Below, piece by piece: positions 20,526 to 31,000 of a DNA stretch of 64,000 nucleotides; the first letter of the stretch is position 1, and each line of letters begins with the position of its first letter. Location of the stretch: the NCBI RefSeq assembly GCF_010015585.1, contig NW_022985098.1, forward strand, positions 127,897 to 191,896, read 5' to 3'. The stretch comes from Eremomyces bilateralis CBS 781.70 (taxonomy: Eukaryota > Ascomycota > Dothideomycetes > Eremomycetales > Eremomycetaceae). The position numbers and the translations under genes are program-made. The notes under the pieces were generated by a model that worked only from the letters and a program-made list of their open reading frames with translations, ran no database searches and was not told the DNA's origin.

Positions 20526-21703
20526 ATGGCTGCGCGTACGCCGCAAGAACCAATTGGTGATCTCCACGTCAACCCGAATAGCCCCTTTATCAAATGGGCT
20601 GAATTTCCGGATATTGTAGGAGAACAATCCGGAGATCTTACGCATCACCAGCGTACTGTGGTCCTTACCTTATCCGAAATAACCAATATTTCGCAGAGGG
20701 ATCTTGCACGGGCCCTGGGCATCAATCAATCTACAGTCTCCCGTATCCGTGCTAATTATGAGTACGGCGGAGCAGATGCAGGGTGTAAGCGGAAACGATC
20801 TGGGCGGCCCGCCACCACCAATTTCACCAAAACGGAGCTCGATTCCGTTGAGTCCCTGATTATGAGGAATCGAGACACAAGGCGAATGAATTACGAACAG
20901 CTCGCGGACCTTTTGAACCAGGAAAATGATACGCCAGGGCGCTGGATCGAATGGCGGTTCACGGAGGCGTCGAAAGAGCTTGGGTTCAAATCCTGTCGAC
21001 CCGGAAAAAACCCGCGTTAACGCCACGAGCGAAGAAGGTCAGGCACGCGATGGCGCAAGGTAATCAGCATCGGGGATTCAATGAGTGGGAGCGTGTCATC
21101 GCGTGCGACGAGTTCCGTATTGATACCAATCCGGCGGTCTTAAACGAACGGGTGCTCCGGCGCCCTGGAGAGGAGTATCACCCTGATTGCGTGCACGACG
21201 AGCGCTTCAGTGGTCGTGAGGGCGTCTCCTTTTGGGGGGCCTTCTGCGGCGAGCACCATACACCGTTGCTTGAGATCCCTCTAGGCGTGAAAATGGACTC
21301 CGCGGGTTACGTTACGGAGATCCTAGAGCCTCACCTTTGGCCCTTTTACGTGATGACGGAGCGATATGGGGAGGTCGCGTTGCTTGAGGATAACGCTCCT
21401 GGGCATATGAAGTTCGCTACTAAATGGAGGATCCGTAACGGCATCAATACAGTGGCTCATTCGCCTGCTTCACCGGATCTGAATTACTCTGAGAATATCT
21501 GGAGTCCCGCCAAGGCGGATTTCACACGCCAATTCTGCCTCCGTACGGGCCCTTCACGGGTCCAGAGATGGGAGGTCGTTGAATGGGCGCACGAACGGTA
21601 TGATCAGATCGCGAATCCAGAGCTTTTGATCAAGCTAGTGGAGTCTATGCCACGCAGGATCCAGGCGGTGATCGACGTGGAAGGTGGGCATACGAAGTAT
21701 TAG
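20526..21703 (+). pseudogene. Tc1/mariner transposase in two overlapping frames
   Basis: The first frame (ATG at 20526, stop 21018-21020) encodes the paired-like helix-turn-helix DNA-binding half: NISQRDLARALGINQSTVSRI and a GRPATTNF linker. The second frame, one base back, continues with KKPALTPRAKKVRHAMA and the DDE core: D in VIACDEFRID, D in LLEDNAPGHMK, and E in SPDLNYSENIW, about 33 residues after the second D. It ends at 21703. The frames meet at A AAA AAC (21005-21011), which lies in the exact phase used for -1 ribosomal slippage; the first frame stops two codons later. The simplest reading is a one-base loss in an A-run, making a dead copy. Programmed frameshifting is the alternative. 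Otherwise the protein looks complete. Confidence 0.8.
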
Positions 21704-21836
21704 GTAGATAGATCACTAAAACACCATGAAATCGCTATATACGCATAATTAGAGCTTCAAGTCGTGAAATCACCGTATTTTACTAATTAGGCTGTGTGGG
21801 TGGTGATGCAGGACTTTTGCTCAAAAATCAATATCC

Positions 21837-21861
21837 ATGTCGTATTTTGGCTGACACTCTA
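21837..21861 (-). repeat. Tc1 right terminal inverted repeat
   Basis: Inverse of 20348-20372 with two differences; followed by the TA duplication. Confidence 0.9.
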
Positions 21862-21863
21862 TA

Positions 21864-22420
21864 CAATGTACATAGTACACACGTACTGTACCGAGACCAT
21901 GGTAGACGATGGATCACCGTAAGGAGTGCCGCCCGAACGAAAAGATACACACACCACACACCACACAGCCCACAGGAAATGAGGAAAGTGCAAAGTGTAA
22001 ACAAGAAAGAGGAAAGACTTGACGGTAGCCTTATCTGCTTATCACTTTATTAGTTTAGTGGCAACGCTCGGATCGCCTCTTGCATGTTTTTTCTGTCGGG
22101 TTCTCAGAACAACAGAAGCGCAGAAGCGCAGAACCGAACCGAAAGTTTTGGTAGAGGAATTGTAGTTCACTCGCTGTTGTGTAAGGGACTAACTGCGCCA
22201 CTCGACCCTCGCCTCTCCCGTCTCCACACTCACTGCACTTACCAGACCCTCCACCCGCAGGAAATTCTCCCGGAAATTCTCCAACACCGAAGCCCAAAAA
22301 AAGTGTGCACCTCCTCCTCCGTTCTACAACTCACTCTCATCTTTCTCAATCCTTCTCCCATCTCCATCCTCCCTCCCTTCCCCTCCACCCACTACATCTC
22401 ACTTGATCCCCTCTCTCAAT
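21864..22420. promoter_or_regulatory. Promoter and leader of the Ssb-type Hsp70 gene
   Basis: Pyrimidine-rich from about 22195 to the ATG. Contains a run of GAA-bearing words near 22116-22142 and a direct repeat GGAAATTCTCC at 22260-22270 and 22272-22282. These are reminiscent of heat-shock-factor half-sites but not in canonical spacing. No coding exon. Confidence 0.5.
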
Positions 22421-23725
22421 ATGAGCGACGAAGTCTTTGATGGTGCCATTGGCATCGATCTTGGTGAGTGCCCTGTCGCACCGTGAATATCACACCGACT
22501 GACCATGTCTAGGCACCACCTACTCTTGTGTGGCCAATTACGATGGCAACAATGTTGAGATCAGTAAGTGCAACTGCAAATCCATCGTCCAAGGATTCGC
22601 TAATTGTCGTAGTCGCCAACGAGCAGGGAAGCTTCACCACTCCCTCTTTCGTCTCATTTACCCCGGAAGAGCGATTGATCGGTGAGGCGGCCAAGAATCA
22701 GGCTGCCATGAACCCCGAGAACACCGTCTTCGATGTCAAGTGAGTACCCTGCCTCCGTGCGCAACCATCCACACCGTACTTACATATCATTGAAAGGCGT
22801 TTGATCGGACGTCGTTTCGAGGACGAGACCGTCAAGAAGGACATCGAGTCGTGGCCGTTCAAGGTTATCGACCAGGGTGGCAACCCCATGGTGCAGGTCG
22901 AGTATCTTGGAGAGTCCAAGATTTTCTCTCCCCAGGAGATCTCCGCCATGGTTTTGGTCAAGGTGCGTTCCCTCGCAAATCCCCTATATCCCCCGGCTAT
23001 GCTAACCCCCAACAGATGAAGGAAGTTGCCGAGACCAAGCTTGGCAAGAAGGTCGAGAAGGCCGTCGTCACCGTCCCGGCCTACTTCAACGACAACCAGA
23101 GACAGGCAACCAAGGATGCCGGGTCCATCGCTGGTCTCAACGTCCTCCGTATCATCAACGAGCCCACCGCTGCCGCTATCGCCTACGGTCTCGGCTCCGG
23201 CAAGTCCGAGAAGGAGCGTAACGTCATGATCTACGATCTTGGTGGTGGTACGTTCGATGTCTCTCTGCTCCACATCCAAGGTGGCGTCTTCACCGTCAAG
23301 GCGACCGCCGGAGATACCCATTTGGGTGGTCAAGATTTCGATACCAACCTCCTTGACCATTTCAAGAAGGAGTTCCAACGTAAGACCAAGAAGGATATCT
23401 CCGGTGACGCTCGCGCTCTGCGACGTTTGAGAACCGCCTGTGAGCGCGCGAAGCGGACCCTGTCCAACGGCACGCAAACCACCGTGGAGATTGACTCGCT
23501 GTTCGACGGCGAGGACTTCAACGCCACCATCACCCGTGCCCGTTTCGAGGAGCTGAACGCCAAGGCGTTCAACGGCACTCTGCTGCCTGTCGAGCAGGTC
23601 ATTAAGGACTCCGGCATCGAAAAGAACAAGGTCGATGAGATCGTCCTCGTCGGTGGCTCCACCCGTATTCCCCGGATACAGAAGCTGCTCAGCGATTTCT
23701 TCAACGGAAAGAAGCTCGAGAAGAG

Positions 23726-23770
<45 letters not shown>

Positions 23771-24530
23771 CGGTATCCTCTCCGGAAAGGCTCAATCGGC
23801 CGATACCGCGGATCTTCTTCTTCTCGACGTGGTGCCGCTGTCCCTCGGTGTCGCCATGGAGGGCAACATCTTCGCCCCCGTGGTCGCCCGTGGCCAGACC
23901 GTCCCGACCATCAAGAAGCGCACCTTCACCACCGTCGCCGACAGCCAGACCACCGTCCAGTTCCCCGTGTTCCAAGGTGAGCGCGTCAACTGCGAGGACA
24001 ACACCTCGTTGGGCGAGTTCACGCTGGCCCCGATCCCGCCGATGCGCGCGGGCGAGGCGCAGCTCGAGGTCGTCTTCGAAGTCGACGTCAACGGTATCCT
24101 CAAGGTCACCGCCACCGAGAAGACCTCGGGCCGAAGTGCCAACATCACCATTTCCAACTCCGTCGGCAAATTGTCATCCGCGGAGATTGAGAGCATGGTC
24201 AACGGTATGTCCCTTCCCCCCTCATTCTCTCCACATGTATATCGATGCTAATCCCTCACAGACGCCGCCAAGTTCAAGACCAAGGACGAGGAGTTCAGCA
24301 AGAAGTTCGAGTCCAAGCAGCAGCTGGAGTCGTACATCGGCCGTGTCGAGGAGATGATCTCCGACCCGGGCATGTCCCTCAAGCTGAAGCGCGGCCAGAA
24401 GGAAAAGATCGAGTCCTCGTTGAGCGAGGCCATGGCCCAGCTGGAGATCGAGGATGCCAGCGGCGAGGAGCTGCGACGGAAGGAGCTGGCCTTGAAGCGC
24501 GTTGTCACCAAGGCTTTCGCCACTCGTTAA
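22421..24530 (+). CDS. ssb1: Ribosome-associated Hsp70, Ssb type
   Basis: Predicted exons are 22421-22463, 22513-22563, 22613-22739, 22797-22962, 23016-24204 and 24262-24530. Total 614 residues, against 613 in yeast Ssb1. The N-terminus reads [18 protein letters not shown], and signature blocks include [31 protein letters not shown] and [14 protein letters not shown]. The substrate-binding domain follows ([13 protein letters not shown]). It ends in FATR, not EEVD or a KDEL/HDEL signal, so it is neither the Ssa-type cytosolic chaperone nor BiP. Ssb proteins sit at the ribosome exit tunnel with the Zuo1/Ssz1 complex and fold nascent chains. Four small introns crowd the first 600 bp and one sits near the 3' end, a layout common for fungal Hsp70 genes. 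Confidence 0.96.
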
Positions 24531-25362
24531 GGTTTTCATGGGATGTTGGTTGGTGGTTGCGAGGTGTGAGCACCGTTGTGTTCCGGGTGGTTTCTGGGTT
24601 GTCGTTCGGTCCCCATGGGGGCGGAAACGCCATGCATGTGGGACGGTCCCTGTAGGATTGACGTGGTGGGGACTTTTCTCCAAAATCCTCTCCTTTGCCA
24701 AAAATTGATTGTTCGCACGGTTTCCTTGTCGTGACGAAGAGTCGACCGTTTCAGCATTCAAATTCCTGGGAATTCGGGGGTCTGTCTTAGACGCGGTAAT
24801 ATGATTCAAAAGCAAATTGAATGATACTTCTTTACTTCATGCTGGAGATGCTGAGGATATACATGCACACATGTGCCGTTCTTGAATTGTGTGAAAATAC
24901 CACATTGTGAATCCTTCCACACAGGATATGATTTACATCTCCCTATACTCTATATTCCGTATTATACAGCTTGACTCCTAATTTCCACTGCGGGGAAATT
25001 GGCACTCGGACGGAACAGGAGCCACCAGCCAGTCCTTTTTCCCATCACATGCCAACTTCCCTCCACTTCTACTCGCCAAACTTCCACACCCATCAGATTG
25101 AGGGGAAGAGACGACAGCTCTACCTACCTAATTCTCCCCCCTTCACTATATTCCGTACTCCATACCCGCAATCCATATTACCCTTCCTTCCCCACACGCC
25201 TCAGATTTTCCCGCCGTCAGGTCCACTCAGTTCGTCCCGCGTGATGGAGCGTGTATGACCGCTCTACCCTTTTCATCCGCGGATTTCTTTCCGTTCTCCT
25301 CCTCCTCCCGTCCTGCCGCCCACCCCGACCTGCCCTTGCCGACGTACAGGACACTTCCAGAT
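24531..25362. other. Intergenic: ssb1 3' flank and phosphotransferase promoter
   Basis: 832 bp without a convincing exon. The first part is likely 3' UTR; from about 25040 the strand becomes pyrimidine-rich toward the next ATG. Confidence 0.5.
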
Positions 25363-27042
25363 ATGTCCTCCTCCGATCGCGCAAGTCGCGGTATGTCCAT
25401 TGCCCCCCGCCCTTGCTTGCTCGACCGCACAGTACTGCTACCTTAAGTCTCAAGCTGCTAACTCCTCCTTTCCCAATTCAGGCCGTGCGAAATGGGACCC
25501 CCTCTCGGACGAATCGCTGGCGCCCCTCCGCGAGTATAAATACACCAGCGTTGACAAGTCTCCGTTCTCATACTACGTCCTTCGACCATACGTTCGTCCC
25601 CCCGCTCCCTAAGACAAACCGAACAGACCCCTGACAACCGCGTAGTGGAACTTCGTCGTCGAGCTGCTGCCGCTATGGCTGGCGCCGAACCTGGTGACCC
25701 TGTTGGGGTTCATGGCCATCTTGGGCAACGTGGGATTGCTAGGGATGTATATCCCGGATTTGATAGGACCGGTGCGGTGGATTGGATCTGTTCCCTGGTG
25801 AAGAATGTCGCTGACGGTTGGCGAGGGGTGTAGGCATCACCATGGCTATACTATAGCTTCGCTGCGGGCGTTTGGTTGTGAGTGGACCGCGAATCGACCT
25901 CCCGGCATGCACGACTTATGTCTGACTTTCGATATCTAGCTACTCGACGATGGACAATATAGACGGCAAGCAAGCACGACGCACGGGGACATCCAGCCCA
26001 CTGGGCGAACTTTTTGAGTAAGATCCACCTCTGCAAATACTCAGAAGGGGCTTTAACCAAGTTTTCCATTGCAGCCACGGGATCGATTCCCTGAACTGCA
26101 CGCTCGCCAGCCTGCTCGAGACGGCCGCCATGGGCTTCGGCGCCACCCGACCTGGAGCGTTCACCGCGCTGGTGCCGTGCTTGCCCATGTTCTTCTCCAC
26201 GTGGGAGACCTACCATACGCACACGCTATACCTGGGTTATTTCAACGGACCGACCGGTATGCTGCCGTTCGCCGTGCAATCGTGGAGCTAGCTAATCGAG
26301 TGCAGAGGGTCTCACGATCGCCGCGCTGATGATGGTGTTTTCCGGTTACTTCGGGCCGGGGATCTGGAGCGAGCCGCTGGCGGGCTTCGTGCCGGTCCTG
26401 GGGAGCCTGCTCGGCGAGACGACCTCCGTGAAAGATGTGTGGGTCCCGTTCCTCACCATCATGTTCCTCGTGTCCCATCTCCCTGCCTGCATCTACCACG
26501 TCGTCCAAGCGCGGCGCGCCAAGAACCTCCCCGTGTGGACCACCTTCTTGGAGTGGTTCCCCATGGGCGTCTTCTGGGCCGGATGCCTCTCCTGGCTGCA
26601 GTCGCCGCACTCCTCCCTCCTCCGCGAAAACCACCTCATCCTGTTTTGCCTGACCATGAGCCTCGTGTTCGGCCGCATGACCACGAAGATCATCCTCGCC
26701 CATCTCACCCGCCAGCCTTTCCCCATGTGGACCGCCATGCTCACCCCGCTTATCGCCGGCGCCGCGATCGGGAACCTGCCCCTCGTCGGCCTCCCGCCCA
26801 TCCGACCCGACCTCGAGCTGTGGTATCTTCGCGCGTACTTCTTGTACGCATCCGTCGTCTACGGCCGCTGGGCCGTGCTGGTGATCGAGGCGTTCTGCCG
26901 GTTCCTCGGCATCAAGGCGCTGACAGTGCCCCCAGAAAAGGTGCAGGCCGCCAAGGCGAAGCAGGAGTCGGCGAATGGGTACGCGTCGCCGCCTGCGAAC
27001 CGCCAGCGCTCCAGAGGCTCGGTCCGACGGCGCGAGGTCTAG
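25363..27042 (+). CDS. CDP-alcohol phosphotransferase (cholinephospho-/ethanolaminephosphotransferase, CPT1/EPT1-like)
   Basis: Predicted exons are 25363-25390, 25482-25591, 25646-25771, 25834-25877, 25940-26017, 26075-26256 and 26306-27042, giving 434 residues. It catalyses the last Kennedy-pathway step, CDP-choline or CDP-ethanolamine plus diacylglycerol to phospholipid, in ER or Golgi membranes. The CDP-OH-P motif DG(x)2AR(x)8G(x)3D(x)3D is complete: D111, G112, A115, R116, G125, D129, D133. D129 is assembled across the exon 5/6 junction (GA+C), which supports that splice. Multiple hydrophobic helices follow ([52 protein letters not shown]). Donors of introns 2 and 3 (GTTCGT, GTGCGG) are less usual and could be placed differently. 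The choline/ethanolamine preference is not readable. Confidence 0.93.
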
Positions 27043-27231
27043 ACCCACGATTTCGCACTCCCCTTGTCGAATCCGCGTGCTCGGATGGCGAGGTGGGGTG
27101 GATGTTCGGGGAGAATCACGAGTTACTCCCCGGAGAGAGAGATGGATAGGTTTGCATATTTTTTGAAAATAGCGTTCGGCATCCGCGCCAGCTGTCCGGC
27201 TGTCATACCTATACCCCATAGCATCCAATGT

Positions 27232-28047
27232 TCATAGATAACCGCCGCCCGAGAACCGGGACCCCATATCCGCGGCCCGGTGCAGCATTTCCTTCTTCTG
27301 CGCGTGCCCAATCTTCATCCCCGTGCCCATGTCCTTCTCATAATCGAACGCCCGCCCACTCGGATCGTCCTCCTTCTCCCGATCCTTCTTCTCCTGATGC
27401 CGATCATACAACGACTTCCCCTCTCCCCTCCCCTTCTCCCCAACCCGCTCCCTCCCCCTCCGTACCCCCTCCTCCTCTGCCTGCCTCCCCTTCCGCCCCG
27501 CCTCGGGATCCATCCGCCCCATCACCTGATCCGCCAACCTTTTTCGCTTCTCCTCCGCCGTCTCCGTCCACGCCGACCCAATCCCCTCGCCCGCCCCCGG
27601 TGCCCCCTTCCCTTTAAACTTCCGTGCCGGCCGCTTCGTCGGGTCCATCCGCGCCGCGAGGTCGTCTTGCTGGGGGGGGATCGTCATCCATTCGTCGCGC
27701 TGGGGCTTGGTGTCGGCTTCGGGGACGATGCCTTCATCGCGGTCGAACGCCGACGTGACGTCGTGGGGGTCGGTCGAGCCGGCGGGGGGAGGCCGGGGGC
27801 CGAAATCGTCGTCGCTGCTGGAATCGTCGGATGCCTGGTTCGGGGAGGGGGGGGACGGGGGGCGTTGGGAGAGGGGGGCGGGAGGGGGAGCGGGGCCGAT
27901 AGTGCGGCGTTTCTTGTCGGTGGAATCGAGGCTGGGGGAACGGGAAGTTTGCGATGATGATGCGGCGGAGGTGGTTGGTTTGAGGTCCTCGTCGTCACGC
28001 TTACGTTTTGAGAGGTGGGGTGGGAGGGTTGGGCCAATGGATGGCAT
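27232..28047 (-). CDS. GPALPP-motif / DUF3752 protein
   Basis: Single-exon gene of 271 residues starting MPSIGPTLPPHL. It has three GPxxPP-type motifs (IGPTLPP, IGPAPPP, FGPRPPP) in the disordered N-terminal half, then the DUF3752 block: RDEWMTIPPQ, then DPTKRPARKFKGKG and SAWTETAEEKRKRLADQVMG. The C-terminus carries a basic-acidic stretch ending KSLYDRHQEKKDREKEDDPSGRAFDYEKDMG (motifs at about 210-245). This is the fungal counterpart of human GPALPP1, a nuclear protein of unknown role. The frame stays open for 55 codons upstream of the chosen ATG, but the GP motif start fits the family best. Its 3' end faces the phosphotransferase with 189 bp between. Confidence 0.85.
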   Translation of the reverse strand: MPSIGPTLPPHLSKRKRDDEDLKPTTSAASSSQTSRSPSLDSTDKKRRTIGPAPPPAPLSQRPPSPPSPNQASDDSSSDDDFGPRPPPAGSTDPHDVTSAFDRDEGIVPEADTKPQRDEWMTIPPQQDDLAARMDPTKRPARKFKGKGAPGAGEGIGSAWTETAEEKRKRLADQVMGRMDPEAGRKGRQAEEEGVRRGRERVGEKGRGEGKSLYDRHQEKKDREKEDDPSGRAFDYEKDMGTGMKIGHAQKKEMLHRAADMGSRFSGGGYL

Positions 28048-31000
28048 AGTTGGTTTCTCGGAGTTCGAGCGGAGAGGAAGGTTGATGAGGTATAAGAGCT
28101 CTGTCGGGGTTTGGGTTTCTGCTGTAATTAACCAGGACGACAAAGGTGGGAGGATGCAGTCTGCTATAGAGATGGAGATGGACTGGAGGTTCACGTTGGG
28201 AGAATCAGGCATGCAGGCATCAATGTTTATATCAACAACCTCTGTACGTGACTACATTCAACTACACACGTGACTCGCGAACACATTATATCGTGGACTT
28301 CATCCAAGACCTCTCCCTCATCATATTATAAAGTACAGACTCCCTTCTATCCGAATATATCAGTAGTTGGGCATCTGTTCTCTGCCCATGTGGCATGCTC
28401 GGCGTCCTTTATGGCTTCGTGTATGACAAACACGAAGTTGTGAATCCTTCGAACCTAGAGACCTTCAGATACGTCTTGTATATCGAAGGTTGGTGCACCA
28501 TTGCATGCGTGTAAGACGTCTCAACTCGAAAGTCCTTCCTCAACTTTTATGTTTTAGCCTCCGTCAAATCCTGCTGTTCGATATCTTCCGCCACCAGGCA
28601 AAAGCAAGGTCAGTGGCTGCATGTAAGACGTCAAGGCTGGTTGCCTTCATCCTTATATCTCTTGCCGATCCAGGACTAGCGGAACCTGCAATGCTGTGCA
28701 GCAACCAAACCAACAGGTCGAGGATGTCGCTGGCTCGCTTCTCCGTTGACACGGCGATCTAAGCCTTGCGGTTGGGCAACCGTCAGCCTTCCGACCTCAC
28801 ACGAACTACGAAGCCCTGAACGAGGGGGATAGTTTAATGCTTCCAGAACGTTACCCAACACGGTAACCCCATCATCAAGGATAAGTCCGCCTGGACATTT
28901 TCTCACGATCATCTTCTGGACATTGAGAGGATCGGGGAAATTTCCCTCGCACTATAGGTAATAGGATGCATCGGATTATTCGGGAGGCCGCCGAATGGCA
29001 AGCAGATTACGTCACTGAGACTAGAACTATGACACATGACCCGAAGAAGCGCTCGCATCCTCCCAATCCGACAAAGCCATTCACTGGAAGGGGGTACATC
29101 CTACTCGACTCCGTATACATCAAGTACGGGAAGCGGAAAGGGGCGAAAACTGACCCCCATATTCCGTAAATTTTGGCACTTTTACACCTATTGACAGGGT
29201 TTGCGGCGACTCCGAGTTTCCGAGGCACTTGATCGAGTCCAATACAGATACATAAAACATGGACGTCCTCTCGTGTGTCATTGTTTTGCGTCGGCCGTGG
29301 GAAGATTGTTGAGTCCGTCCATATAACCTTTGAAAATGGACGGACCAAGATCATATTAGAACTGATGTCGTTAACGGGCACGGATTGTATATGCGACGAA
29401 GAGCCTAATAGCGTGTGAGCTGCGCTGAGAGCTGAAGCCTGGAATGGCTCCTCACATAAACATGTCAACTATTCTTCCCTAACCTCACACCATCAATTGA
29501 TCACTGGGGTTTCCACTATGGAAGTGTGTACTCAGAAATAACTGCCGTATCACCGTGTGGCACACTGGTGCCCGACTCCCCGGTTTGCAGCCAGTGCCAA
29601 GCTGTGGGCAGTGCTTCTTTCTTATTTGTCTCATTTGGACTACTGTATTGGTTGCGGCGCTAAAAAAGTATTTCGATTTTCACATGTCTGCGATCGCACT
29701 TTCGAGCAACCCTGCGATTCCCCTTACTATTACATAGCGGGGTATATTTGAGCCTTGGAGTGGGCTTCTTCAAGTTTAAACCTCTATCCCCTCCAATCAT
29801 CTGAGCTGGGTATTTCGGCGACGCACCAAATCCACCGGCTTGTTCGGTACTATGTACAGACTACAGACGAACTGGATGTTTGTTGATATCTCCTGAGCCA
29901 GGATGTGTTAGTCGATGACGAATCCGAAAAGGCTTTCGAGGATCTGACAGGCGAAGTTAGTGCCCGCATCGAACATTCCGTAGCACGGATGGAAGGAAAA
30001 AGTAATTATATTAACCCGGATCACTTAACTATCGACTATAATCTACTGTTTACATAGCATCTGGTCGAACCTGAATTTGTCACGTCTAGGACACGTCAAT
30101 TTGGCACGGGAGGGAAAGACATAGTACACTATTTCTGTTGCCCTAGATCCGGATCTGAATACCATGGGGAGAGCAGAATATCAAGCCTTCGTATTTCGAA
30201 GGACTATCGTGTTTGGCACCATCAAGGACATCGAGATGAATCTCAGCATCATGCCTCGGGATGGCGGAACTCCAATGCACGGCCTCGAGCACGACCCGTC
30301 CTATTTTCTGGTATCTGGTGATATACGTACAATGATCCGTTAGCTACGACGCGACGATATTAGATGGATCTAGGGGCCTCCCTTTTGATGATATACCTAC
30401 TCGAGAAGTGCAATTTTGCATACCTTATTGAGACACCAAGCTGGCAAACTCCCGACATAGACGGCCAATCACCAAATGTATGGTTCCCATTTCTAATGTC
30501 AGAGCTGGCACATTGAGAGGGAGAAGGGCGGCTTTGGCAGTAAAATAACGATTGCATAAAACGCAATCTCACCATCCTGTCAGCCTTCAATGCTCCCTTA
30601 GCCCCGGGACAATGTAACGTCCCAGCGTCCCAAGGTGCGGCATCTTTTGCCCCGAAAGGGGGATACAAAGGATACGGAAGCAAAACCATGGGATCATACA
30701 GGTCCTTTTCCGTACCTACCAACTGTGGACTGTAGCGTGACGTTGGAATGTTACCGCCCACAGGGGAAACGTTTTACGTTCCCTGTTCCTATATCGAAAC
30801 CATGCATGGCTGGTGAGAGAGCCGGATGGCATGTAGTTTATACTGATCGGCCGAACCGTGGTCGTTTTCTTCATGTTGGATGATCACGACTGAGGTGGAG
30901 GAGTTATTCTGACGTCTGCCACAAAGGGACGATGTTCCAAAGGGCATCCAATTTCCAAAGGGTCCAGCGCATAAGGTATTTACCTCCGGGGAGAGGATAC

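Larger units (their letters stand above)
20348..21861 (+). mobile_element. Tc1/mariner-family DNA transposon, about 1.5 kb
   Basis: Terminal inverted repeats run inward from 20348 and from 21861. They share AGAGTGTCAGCCAAAATACG and extend to about 24 bp with one mismatch plus a C/T difference at the outermost base. The element is flanked by TA at 20346-20347 and 21862-21863, the Tc1/mariner target duplication. It carries a transposase split over two frames. Near-identical ends suggest a recent insertion. Confidence 0.93.

Noticed and set aside
26242-27228. 328-codon open frame antisense to the phosphotransferase gene.
   Set aside because: Shadow of the high-GC coding strand; Glu/Gly/Arg-rich with no domain, while the sense strand encodes a clear enzyme.
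29007-29468. 153-codon open frame on the minus strand.
   Set aside because: No recognisable domain, no splice partners, and compositionally random.
30614-30754. Imperfect inverted repeat GTAACGTCCCAGCGTC / GTAACATTCCAACGTC with only transition differences, suggestive of a mutated MITE.
   Set aside because: Only 16 bp with three mismatches, no extension on either side and no target duplication; chance cannot be excluded.
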